Position numbers and translations under genes: made by a program
The notes under the pieces: generated by a model
What the model saw: the letters and a program-made list of their open reading frames with translations, nothing else
Told to the model about the DNA's origin: nothing
Databases searched by the model: none
Shown: one piece after another, positions 42,357 through 49,934 of the stretch
Position numbering within the stretch: the first letter of the stretch is position 1
Layout of the letters: each line of letters starts with the position of its first letter
From: Streptomyces oryzae
Lineage (GTDB): Bacteria; Actinomycetota; Actinomycetes; Streptomycetales; Streptomycetaceae
Direction of reading: 5' to 3'
DNA length: 64,000 bases
NCBI RefSeq assembly: GCF_017676365.1
Contig: NZ_JADKMA010000001.1
Location: forward strand, 1 to 64,000

Positions 42357-43133
42357 ATGGTCCAGGCCGTGCATAGAGCAGTGCAGATTCTTCGGGAGCT
42401 TGCTTCCGGCGGACCCCGCCTGGGCGTGACCGACCTCGCCGACCGGCTGGGCGTCGCAAAGCCCACGGTGCACGCACTGCTGCGCACGCTGGAGACCGAA
42501 GGGCTGGTCTCGCAGGACAAGGACAGCGCGAAGTACCAGCTGGGCCCTGGTCTGGTGCAGTTGGGCAATTCCTACCTGGATACGCACGAACTCCGGACGC
42601 GCTCGCTGACCTGGGCGGACGCACTGGCCAAGCGGGCCGGGGAAGCCGTGTGGGTGGGGGTCCTCACGGGTGACCACGTGCTGGTCGTGCACCACGCGTT
42701 CCGTCCCGAGGGCGCGGTGCAGATCCTCGAAGTAGGCGCGAGCATCCCGTGGAACACCTGCGCCCTGGGCAAGGCCATCGCCGCGTCGCTTCCGGCGGCC
42801 GAGCGGGAGCGCCTGCTGACGGGGGAGCGCGCAGTGCTCACCGGCGCCAGCGTCACCGCCCGCAACGAACTGGAGCACCAGCTGACGGATGTCGCCGGGG
42901 CGGGCTACGCGGTCGAGGACCAGGAGTCGGCGATCGGGGACGCGGGCATCGCCTCGCCGGTCTTCGACCGCTCCGGAGAGGTGGTGGGCGCCATCGGCAT
43001 CGTCGGGCCGGTGGAACGCATGCTGGGCGAGCCGGCGCGCCAGGAGCTTGCCGTGGCCGTACGGGAGACGGCCCGCAACCTCTCCCGGGATCTGGGGGCT
43101 CCACGCCGGGCGGCGTACACCCCGGGGCCGTGA
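42357..43133 (+). CDS. IclR-family regulator of the glycerol/dihydroxyacetone regulon
   Basis: A 258-residue IclR protein: winged HTH in residues 1-65 (VHRAVQILRELASGGPRLGVTDLADRLGVAKPTVHALLRTLE) and an effector domain from 75 to 250 (GDHVLVVHHAFRPEGAVQIL; NTCALGKAIAASLP; GYAVEDQESAIGDAGIASPVFD). Related regulators (GylR) control glycerol use in Streptomyces. It lies between dhaM-HPr and glpF-dhaK-dhaL, and both control regions carry a GAAC-N3-GTTC site, so it most likely represses both units in the absence of glycerol-derived inducer. Confidence 0.92.
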   Translation: MVQAVHRAVQILRELASGGPRLGVTDLADRLGVAKPTVHALLRTLETEGLVSQDKDSAKYQLGPGLVQLGNSYLDTHELRTRSLTWADALAKRAGEAVWVGVLTGDHVLVVHHAFRPEGAVQILEVGASIPWNTCALGKAIAASLPAAERERLLTGERAVLTGASVTARNELEHQLTDVAGAGYAVEDQESAIGDAGIASPVFDRSGEVVGAIGIVGPVERMLGEPARQELAVAVRETARNLSRDLGAPRRAAYTPGP

Positions 43134-43203
43134 GGGAGCGAGGTTCCGCCGGGCATTCATCCCGGTTCCTGCAGGTCGCCGTCCCTGCCCGGTGCCGAAC
43201 CTC

Positions 43204-43261
43204 TTGACACGCGTGAAACCCGGGCTTAATTTCCCGAACAACGTTCATCCATGATGAACGT
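43204..43261 (+). promoter_or_regulatory. glpF-dha promoter with palindromic operator
   Basis: TTGACA (43204-43209), 17-bp spacer, TAATTT (43227-43232): a near-consensus promoter, rare in this GC-rich window. GAACAACGTTC (43236-43246) and the perfect repeat ACGTTCATC-CAT-GATGAACGT (43241-43261) follow at the expected start site, and a third half-site GACGTTCATC lies at 43273-43282. A repressor bound here would block a strong promoter. Confidence 0.8.
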
Positions 43262-43408
43262 AAGCCGGTCCGGACGTTCATCTTCCGGCTCCGCTCCTGC
43301 CCGGGTGCCACCCGCGAAGGACGTGTCCGGCGGCCCCTCCCCATCCCAGCCCGCGTCACGCGGAGGAGGTGAAGCGTCCGTACCAGTGCCGGTACCGGAC
43401 GCCGTCAT

Positions 43409-44167
43409 ATGGAAGTCAACTCCTGCCCACAGAAGCTCCTCGCCGAGATGCTGGGCACCGCCGTGCTGGTGTTCATAGGCGTCGGGTCCGTACCCGCGAC
43501 CGCCATCGTCGGCGGCGACGCCCCGTTCACCATGGCGCAGCTGGGCATGATCTCACTGGCCTTCGCCACCGCCGTCATCGCGATGGTCCACGCCATCGGC
43601 CACGTCTCGGGCTGCCACATCAACCCAGCCGTCACCCTGGCACTCGCAGCCACGAGGAACCTGCCCTGGCGGGAGGTCCCCGGCTACATCGCCGCCCAGT
43701 TCGCCGGAGCAGTGATCGGCGCACTCGCGATCGTGGGCGTGCTGGGACACCAGGCGGTCGACGCCGGCCTCGGTATCGCCGCCTACGGGCCGGGAGTCGG
43801 CGCCGGGCAGGCGTTCCTCGCCGAGGCGGTGGGGACGTTCATCCTCGTCCTGGTGGTCCTCGGTGCCGTCGGCCGGCGCGCGGACGGGGGCTTCGCGGGC
43901 CTGGCCATCGGATTCGCGGTGTTCGCCGTCATCATTCCGGTGGCCCCCGTCACCGGAAGCGCCATCAACCCGGCCAGGGCGCTCGGCCCGATGATCACCG
44001 GCGAGCTGTTCGGCGGCACGGTGCACTGGGCGCAGCTGCCCGTCTATCTGCTCGCGGAGGGAGTGGGCGCTGTCGCTGCCGGCGCCGTCCACGCCGTCTT
44101 GAAGGCCCGTCCGTCGGCGGCCGCGGTACGGATGCCCGAGCCCGTTTCCGAAGGAGCGGCATCGTGA
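43409..44167 (+). CDS. glpF: Glycerol facilitator / aquaglyceroporin
   Basis: A 252-residue MIP-family channel with six membrane segments and both NPA boxes: CHINPAVT near residue 70 and SAINPARALGP near 190. The Asp/Arg-rich selectivity-filter surroundings suggest a glyceroporin, and its place at the head of the dihydroxyacetone kinase operon supports glycerol or dihydroxyacetone as cargo. The dhaK GTG overlaps its stop codon by 4 bp. It is transcribed from the near-consensus promoter at 43204. Confidence 0.9.
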   Translation: MEVNSCPQKLLAEMLGTAVLVFIGVGSVPATAIVGGDAPFTMAQLGMISLAFATAVIAMVHAIGHVSGCHINPAVTLALAATRNLPWREVPGYIAAQFAGAVIGALAIVGVLGHQAVDAGLGIAAYGPGVGAGQAFLAEAVGTFILVLVVLGAVGRRADGGFAGLAIGFAVFAVIIPVAPVTGSAINPARALGPMITGELFGGTVHWAQLPVYLLAEGVGAVAAGAVHAVLKARPSAAAVRMPEPVSEGAAS

Positions 44168-45162
44168 AGAAGCTCATCAACGCCCCTGAGCGGGTCCTCG
44201 ACGATGCCCTCGCGGGGATCGCGGCCGCGCATCCGGACCTGTCGGTCGACGTCGAGGGCCGGGTGATCACCCGGGCGGGAGGTGCGGGACAGGGCAAGGT
44301 GGCCCTCGTCTCCGGCGGCGGCTCGGGACACGAGCCGTTGCACGGCGGGTTCGTCGGGACCGGGATGCTGGACGCCGCGTGTCCCGGCGAGGTGTTCACC
44401 TCACCCGTGCCCGACCAGATGCTGACCGCGGCCAAGGCAGTCGACAGCGGCGCGGGCGTGCTGTTCGTCGTGAAGAACTACACGGGTGACCGCCTCAACT
44501 TCCGGATGGCAGCGGAACTCGCCGAGGACGAGGGCATCACGGTGGAATCCGTGACGGTCGACGACGATGTCGCGGTGCAGGATTCCACCGGGACGGCGGG
44601 GCGGCGCGGCACGGGCGCCACGGTCTTCGTCGAGAAGATCGCCGGTGCCCTGGCCGAGCAGGGCGGTGACCTTCCGTCCGTAGCCGCGATGGCCAACCGG
44701 GTGAACGCGGCGACCAGGTCGTTCGCTGTGGCGCTGAGCGCGTGCACCACCCCCGAAGCGGGCAGGCCCGGGTTCGAGCTCGGCGCGGACGAGATCGAGA
44801 TCGGCGTCGGCATTCACGGCGAACCGGGCCGTCGGCGCGAGACGATCCGCTCCGCACGGGACACCGTGGCCGTCTGCCTGGACGCCATCCTCGCCGACCA
44901 GCCACTGGCCGCAGGCGAGGAGACGATCGTCATGGTCAACGGTCTGGGCGCGACGCCGCTCCTCGAGCTGTACGTGGTCTTCAACGAGGTGGTAGCCGCG
45001 CTCGCGGCGCAGAACGTGACCATCGCCCGGAACCTGGTCGGCAACTACGTCACCAGCCTGGACATGGCAGGCGTCTCCATCACGGTGTGCAGGGCCGATG
45101 CCGAGATGCTCGCCCTGTGGGACGCACCTGTGAACACCCCGGCGCTGCGCTGGGGGAGCTGA
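44164..45162 (+). CDS. dhaK: Dihydroxyacetone kinase subunit DhaK
   Basis: A 332-residue substrate-binding subunit that holds dihydroxyacetone covalently on a His. Visible: SGGGSGHEPLHGGFVG near residue 45, VKNYTGDRLNFRMAAELA near 102, and VGIHGEPG near 217 with the hemiaminal-forming His. The GTG start overlaps the glpF stop (GTGA). It acts with DhaL (45307), which carries the nucleotide, and DhaM, which recharges it. The length matches E. coli DhaK closely. Confidence 0.94.
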   Translation: MKKLINAPERVLDDALAGIAAAHPDLSVDVEGRVITRAGGAGQGKVALVSGGGSGHEPLHGGFVGTGMLDAACPGEVFTSPVPDQMLTAAKAVDSGAGVLFVVKNYTGDRLNFRMAAELAEDEGITVESVTVDDDVAVQDSTGTAGRRGTGATVFVEKIAGALAEQGGDLPSVAAMANRVNAATRSFAVALSACTTPEAGRPGFELGADEIEIGVGIHGEPGRRRETIRSARDTVAVCLDAILADQPLAAGEETIVMVNGLGATPLLELYVVFNEVVAALAAQNVTIARNLVGNYVTSLDMAGVSITVCRADAEMLALWDAPVNTPALRWGS

Positions 45163-45306
45163 GCCGGGCCGGAGGCGGGATGCGCACAGCACAACGGCTC
45201 GGAAAGAGGCGCCGGTACCGACGCCCGACGGCCGTGCTCACGCCGCCCCGCCTCCGGCTCATCCAACCACCGCCCAGTCCACACCGATCACCGAACGGAG
45301 ACCCCC

Positions 45307-45933
45307 ATGGATATCGACCTCGCCCGCGCGTGGGTGCAGGCCATCGCCGTTGCCGTGGGCCGGCACAAGGACCACCTCACCCAGCTCGACTCGGCGATCG
45401 GCGACGCCGACCACGGGACCAACCTGGACCGCGGCTTCTCCGCCGCCGCCGCTGTCGTGGCCGACCTCGACGCGGAAACGGTCGGAGCGGTGCTCACCAG
45501 GACCGGCACGGCGCTCATCTCCAGCACCGGAGGCGCCTCCGGCCCGCTGTACGGCGCTGCCTTCCGAGCCCTGGGCAAGTCGCTCGACGTTCCGGTCGCC
45601 GACCAGCGGGCGTTCGCCGCCGCATTGGCCGCCGGGCTGGAGAGCATCCGGAAACTGGGCACGGCAGCCCCCGGGGACAAGACGATGATCGACGCCTACG
45701 CTCCGGCCGTCGCCGCCTTCGAGGAGCGCTCCCGCCAGGGAGACGGCTTCGCCGCGGCAGCGCAGGCTGCCGCGGACGCCGCGGAGGAAGGCATGCGTGC
45801 GACGACCCCGTTGCAGGCACGCAAAGGCCGCGCCTCCTACCTCGGGGCCCGCAGCGTGGGCCACCAGGACCCCGGCGCCACCTCGACTGCCCTGATCTTC
45901 CGCGCTCTGGCCGACGTGGCGGCGGCACCGTGA
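45307..45933 (+). CDS. dhaL: Dihydroxyacetone kinase subunit DhaL
   Basis: A 208-residue all-helical subunit that carries ADP as a tightly bound cofactor and transfers phosphate to dihydroxyacetone on DhaK. The Mg/nucleotide-binding signature IGDADHGTNLDRGF is at residues 30-43, SSTGGASGPLYGAAF near 75, and the C-terminal GRASYLGARSVGHQDPGATSTALIF is characteristic. ACGGAGA lies just before the ATG. It is 144 bp after dhaK and probably in the same transcript. Confidence 0.93.
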   Translation: MDIDLARAWVQAIAVAVGRHKDHLTQLDSAIGDADHGTNLDRGFSAAAAVVADLDAETVGAVLTRTGTALISSTGGASGPLYGAAFRALGKSLDVPVADQRAFAAALAAGLESIRKLGTAAPGDKTMIDAYAPAVAAFEERSRQGDGFAAAAQAAADAAEEGMRATTPLQARKGRASYLGARSVGHQDPGATSTALIFRALADVAAAP

Positions 45934-46016
45934 GCTCATCACCAACAGCCTTGCAACCGCCTGCCCCGCACCCGTTCCAGCCGGGCCGGCTGAGCGGCTG
46001 ACCGGCTGACCGGTCC

Positions 46017-46052
46017 GACTGAACCGGCCGAGCCGACTGAACCGGCCGAGCC
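46017..46052. repeat. Two tandem 18-bp perfect repeats
   Basis: GACTGAACCGGCCGAGCC occurs twice in tandem (46017-46034, 46035-46052), preceded by GCTGACCG repeats from 45995. It lies between dhaL and the fused kinase gene, 64 bp before its start, and could form alternative hairpins in the operon mRNA. Confidence 0.75.
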
Positions 46053-46116
46053 GAACCCCCCGAACGTCAACGACCCACCAGACCCACCAGTGCGCACAAC
46101 CCACGGAGCACCACCG

Positions 46117-47832
46117 ATGACGTATTTCCTCCCGCCCACCGACACTGTTGCCGGCGCCGCGCGCGGGCTCGCCCTGGCCCACCCGGGGCTGATCGAGGTG
46201 CACCGCGATCCCCTCTACCTACGTGCGCGGTCGAGCAGCCCGGACCGTACCGTCGCCCTGGTCTCGGGCGGTGGCTCCGGACATGAACCGCTGCACACCG
46301 GGCTGCTCGGCCCAGGCGGCCTGGACGCCGTCTGCCCCGGCGAGATCTTCGCCTCCCCGCACAACCGGCAGATCTACGAGGCCGGTTCGGCCGCCGCCAA
46401 GAGCAACGGCGTCCTGTTCATCGTCAAGAACTACACCGGCGACGTGATCAACTTCCAGATCGCCGCGGAACGCCTGCGCCACGACGGTATTCCCGTGGCC
46501 ACCGTGCTGGTGGACGAGGACCTGGCGACCGACAACAAGGACACCGCGACCGGCCGCCGCGGCACCGCAGCAACCGTCATCGTGGAAAAGCTGCTCGGAG
46601 CCTTCGCCGACCAGGGCGCCAAGCTCGAGGAACTCGCCACCCTGGGCGCGGCGATCGTGGCGCACTCGCGAAGCCTGGCTGTCGCCGCCCGGGCCCAGAC
46701 CTCCCCGGCGACCGCAGAACCGGCCTTCCCCCTGAAGCCCGGAACCCTCGAATACGGAGTCGGGATCCACGGCGAGCGCGGCACAGGCACCATCGAGCAC
46801 CGCCCCGTCGACGCACTGGTAGAGCAGATGACCGACGACCTGCTCGCGGCTCTGCCCGGCGGACAGGACCAGGTGCTGGCCGTCGTCAACGGCCTGGGCG
46901 CCACGACCGGTCTGGAACTGCACGCCATCGGCTCCCTCCTGCACGAGGCACTCACGGCACGCGGCGTCCAGCCACTGGCCATCGTGCCCGGCACCTTCAC
47001 CGCGGCCCTGGACATGGCCGGCTTCTCCCTCACCCTCACCCGTATGAAGCCGGAATGGGCCGAGCTGTGGACGGCACCCACCGACACGCCGCTCGTGCTC
47101 CCCTCCCGCACCCTGACGGCCGACACCGCCGCGTCCGCCGTCGCCGGCCCTGCCGCCGCCGTCCAGGAGCCCACCGGTACCCCCACCCCGTCCAGCCGGG
47201 CCGTTCTCGACGGCTTCGCGGAGGTCGTCTCCCTGGTCCGCGACAATCTCACCGCGCTCGACCAGCTCGTCGGTGACGGCGACTTCGGCGACAACCTCCT
47301 CGGCGGCGTGCGACAGGCACAGACGCTGACTTCGACGGGGACCGACGGCATGACTGCTCTGGCCGAGGCGTTCCTCAACGACGTGGGCGGCACCAGCGGC
47401 CCCCTCTTCGGGCTCTTCTTCCAGCAGCTCGCGGCCGTCTCCTGGCCGGACGACCAAGCCCCTGACACTCGCGCGGTCGCCGACGCGGCCGCCGCCGGTC
47501 TGGCGGCCATCCACCGCGTGGGCGGCGCCGAGATCGGCGACTGCACCCTCGTGGACGCGCTCGGGCCCGCCGTCGACGCCCTGGGCAGTGCCGCCGGGAA
47601 CTTGGCCGACAGCCCCTTCACCGCTGCCGCCGAAGCAGCCGTCAAGGGCGCCTTGAACACGGCGTCCCTCACCCCTCGGCGCGGCCGCGCCAGTTACGTG
47701 GGCGAGCACGCCATCGGAGTCCCCGACCCAGGGGCCCTGGGCGTGGCCCTGCTGTTCATGGTGGTCTCACGCGTCTACGAACCGGACGCGGCCACCCGGC
47801 TGCCCGCCCCCCAGCACCTCACCGCCCGCTGA
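46117..47832 (+). CDS. Single-chain DhaK-DhaL (ATP-type) dihydroxyacetone kinase family protein
   Basis: A 571-residue fusion: DhaK domain at residues 1-330 (SGGGSGHEPLHTGLLG, VKNYTGDVINFQIAAE, VGIHGERGTG with the reactive His), a Pro/Ala linker near 345-375, then a DhaL domain at 375-570 (VGDGDFGDNLLGG, GGTSGPLFGLFF, GRASYVGEHAIGVPDPGA). Fused enzymes normally use ATP directly. It is next to a complete PTS-type DhaK/L/M set, so the operon carries two systems. The relaxed DhaL motif (GDGDFGDN) and adjacent paralogue leave room for another ketose such as erythrulose. Its end overlaps the convergent MBL gene by 66 bp. Confidence 0.88.
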   Translation: MTYFLPPTDTVAGAARGLALAHPGLIEVHRDPLYLRARSSSPDRTVALVSGGGSGHEPLHTGLLGPGGLDAVCPGEIFASPHNRQIYEAGSAAAKSNGVLFIVKNYTGDVINFQIAAERLRHDGIPVATVLVDEDLATDNKDTATGRRGTAATVIVEKLLGAFADQGAKLEELATLGAAIVAHSRSLAVAARAQTSPATAEPAFPLKPGTLEYGVGIHGERGTGTIEHRPVDALVEQMTDDLLAALPGGQDQVLAVVNGLGATTGLELHAIGSLLHEALTARGVQPLAIVPGTFTAALDMAGFSLTLTRMKPEWAELWTAPTDTPLVLPSRTLTADTAASAVAGPAAAVQEPTGTPTPSSRAVLDGFAEVVSLVRDNLTALDQLVGDGDFGDNLLGGVRQAQTLTSTGTDGMTALAEAFLNDVGGTSGPLFGLFFQQLAAVSWPDDQAPDTRAVADAAAAGLAAIHRVGGAEIGDCTLVDALGPAVDALGSAAGNLADSPFTAAAEAAVKGALNTASLTPRRGRASYVGEHAIGVPDPGALGVALLFMVVSRVYEPDAATRLPAPQHLTAR

Positions 47833-48666
47833 CCGGGCCAGCTCCCACGGGTCGTGCGCGCTGAAGACGGTGACCTCTTCCGCGTGGTCGCGGCGGAGGC
47901 CGCGCAGCCGGTCACGGGCCGCGACGCGAGCCGCGGAGTCGGTCTGTGCTCCCTGCTGGACCGGCTCGAGGGCGGGGTGGGGAAGCGGCGGGGTGCACTC
48001 GATCTCGCCGTGGTACATGTACGCGTCACCCGCGTGCAGAAGCCACCGTCCGTCGCCGTAGCGCACGGCGACGCCCGCGTGGCCGGCCGAGTGGCCGGGC
48101 AGCGGCACCAGCAGCAGCTCGCACGCCAGGCCCTGCGGGCGCGCCACGCCGGAGAAGCCGAACCACTCCGTACGCTCGTCTACGAGCGCAGGCGTCAGCA
48201 GCGGTGCGTGCGCCCGGTGTGCCCGCATGAAGCGGTCGAGGCTGTGCCGGTGGTACGGCGCCGCAGGGTCGGTGACGGCCCGGTACTCGTCGGGGTGCAC
48301 ATGCACCCGTGCGTACGGGAAATCGGGCAACCCTCCCGTGTGGTCGCGATGCAGGTGGGTGAGGACGATGTGCCGCACCTCCTGCGGCGCGTACCCGAGG
48401 CGGCCGACGTGGCGCAGCGCGGTCTCCGCAGGGTCGAGCGCGGGCTGGGCGTATGCCACCCAGTCCGCGCCCAGCGACTGTTCGGGGAGTTGCAGGTCGG
48501 TGGTGCCCAGGCCGGTGTCCACCAGGACGAGCCCGTCCGAGTCCGTCTCGATGAGCAGGCAATGGCAGACGGCGGCCAGATCGCGAGGCGCGGCACCTGC
48601 CTCGGGTTCTTCGCCGAGCAGTGGAACTTTCCGAAGCGAGCCGCAGTTGAGGTGGTGGATACGCAC
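47767..48666 (-). CDS. MBL-fold metallohydrolase, AHL-lactonase-like
   Basis: A 299-residue metallo-beta-lactamase-fold protein with the dinuclear zinc motif HLHRDH near residue 104, further ligands in LVPLPGHSAGHAGV near 192 and HAGDAYM near 215. The PGHSAGH motif is typical of the lactonase/alkylsulfodioxygenase-like branch. No signal peptide. GTG 48666 (AAGGGGG upstream) is used because the preceding frame is low-complexity. It diverges from an HxlR regulator across 59 bp, so it is the likely target. Natural substrate unknown. Confidence 0.86.
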   Translation of the reverse strand: MRIHHLNCGSLRKVPLLGEEPEAGAAPRDLAAVCHCLLIETDSDGLVLVDTGLGTTDLQLPEQSLGADWVAYAQPALDPAETALRHVGRLGYAPQEVRHIVLTHLHRDHTGGLPDFPYARVHVHPDEYRAVTDPAAPYHRHSLDRFMRAHRAHAPLLTPALVDERTEWFGFSGVARPQGLACELLLVPLPGHSAGHAGVAVRYGDGRWLLHAGDAYMYHGEIECTPPLPHPALEPVQQGAQTDSAARVAARDRLRGLRRDHAEEVTVFSAHDPWELARSAGGEVLGGGQPGGRVRFVDA

Positions 48667-48725
48667 AAGGCCCCCTTGGCGGGAAACGGGCGGGCGGTTC
48701 GCGACGGACGTTAGAAGGGGGCATC

Positions 48726-49130
48726 GTGACTCACCAAACGGTTGGACAGGCACCGGCGAGCGACCGGGACGGCCCGCTGGCGGACTGTCCGGACAGCGCT
48801 CTGCTCCCACCGGGCCGCGAACCACGCTGCCCCGTCGACATCACCCTCGCCACGCTGGCCGGCCGCTGGACGCCGCTGGTGGTCCGCGAGTTCCTGCGCC
48901 GTGGTCAGGCCACATACTCCGAGCTCTCCGCCGCCCTGCCCACCCTCTCGGACAAGGTCCTTTCCGACCGGCTGACCCGGTTGACCAGCGCGGGAGTCAT
49001 CGAACGCCACCGCATCCCCGGCTGGCCTCCCCGGGTCCGCTACGTACTGACCAGCCAGGGCCGGGCGCTGGAGCCGGTGGTGCGCAGCATGTGGGAGTGG
49101 GGTTCGGCGCGGCGCGACGCCCTCAACTGA
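48726..49130 (+). CDS. HxlR-family transcriptional regulator
   Basis: A 134-residue winged-helix protein of the HxlR/YodB type: CPVDITLATLAGRWTPLVVREFLRRGQATYSELSAALPTLSDKVLSDRL (residues 34-82) is the canonical opening, and the wing follows in GVIERHRIPGWPPRVRYVLT. Members often sense electrophiles or quinones through the Cys before the first helix, here Cys35. GTG start with GGGGGC upstream. It is divergent from the MBL hydrolase and probably controls it. Confidence 0.9.
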   Translation: MTHQTVGQAPASDRDGPLADCPDSALLPPGREPRCPVDITLATLAGRWTPLVVREFLRRGQATYSELSAALPTLSDKVLSDRLTRLTSAGVIERHRIPGWPPRVRYVLTSQGRALEPVVRSMWEWGSARRDALN

Positions 49131-49186
49131 TCAACACCCGGCCCCGGCAGGGAAACCGGCACAGGCCCGCCACCCGTCCCCGCCGA

Positions 49187-49801
49187 TCACAGGACGTCGT
49201 AGCACAGGTGCGTCGCGGTCGACGTCGAGATCACGCTCCGCTGCACCAGCGTGCGCGGGACCGCACCGGTGAACAGTGGCGTCCCGGCGCCCAGCACGAC
49301 GGGTGCGAGGTGGAGCATCAGCGTATCGACCAGCCCGGCGTCGAGCGCCGAGCGGATCGTGGCGCCGCCGCCCATGAGGACGACGTCGAGATCCTTGCCG
49401 CTGTCCGCCGACGCCGCCTCGGCGCGTTCGCGCGCCGCGGTGACGGCGTCGGGCAGACCCGTGGTGACGAACGTCCAGTCGAGATCGGTGAGCCGCACCG
49501 ACTCCGGCGGCGAGCTCGTCACGACGACGAACGGGGGCTTGCCGACCTCACCGGCGCCGTAGCCGATCTCGTCGTTCCAGCCGTTCGGCCCGTCGACCAG
49601 GTCGAAGAGCCGGCGGCCGAGAACGACCGCGCCCGAGCGTGCCGTCGCCTCCCGCACGAGCCGTCGTTCCTCGGGATCGTCGGAGAAGGCCCACGTGTGC
49701 AGGGCGTCGCCGCCGGTGCCCAGACCGCTGTCCGGCCCGGGGTCGGGCCCGGTGACGAAGCCGTCGAGGGATACGGAGATGTCAGCGATGATGCGAGTCA
49801 T
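49187..49801 (-). CDS. Dihydrofolate reductase-like (RibD C-terminal domain) protein
   Basis: A 204-residue protein of the YwjB/RibD_C group: IIADISVSLDGFVTGPDPGP at the start, GAVVLGRRLFDLVDGPNGWN near residue 53, and VVLMGGGATIRSALDAGLVDTLMLHLAPVVLGAGTPLF near 130-168. This NADPH-binding fold reduces pteridine- or riboflavin-precursor-like substrates, but these stand-alone versions are mostly uncharacterised. It appears monocistronic between an HxlR regulator and a SUKH protein. Confidence 0.9.
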   Translation of the reverse strand: MTRIIADISVSLDGFVTGPDPGPDSGLGTGGDALHTWAFSDDPEERRLVREATARSGAVVLGRRLFDLVDGPNGWNDEIGYGAGEVGKPPFVVVTSSPPESVRLTDLDWTFVTTGLPDAVTAARERAEAASADSGKDLDVVLMGGGATIRSALDAGLVDTLMLHLAPVVLGAGTPLFTGAVPRTLVQRSVISTSTATHLCYDVL

Positions 49802-49934
49802 ACCAGGGTAGACCCGCCCCGCCGCCCGAATTCATCGCTCTGCCCCGCCCGACATCTCCCGCTCTCCCGTCCCGCCCGCTCGCCGTCCGTTGAAAGCGCG
49901 GTCCTCGGGGTGCACCCGGATCAGTTCATTCGGA

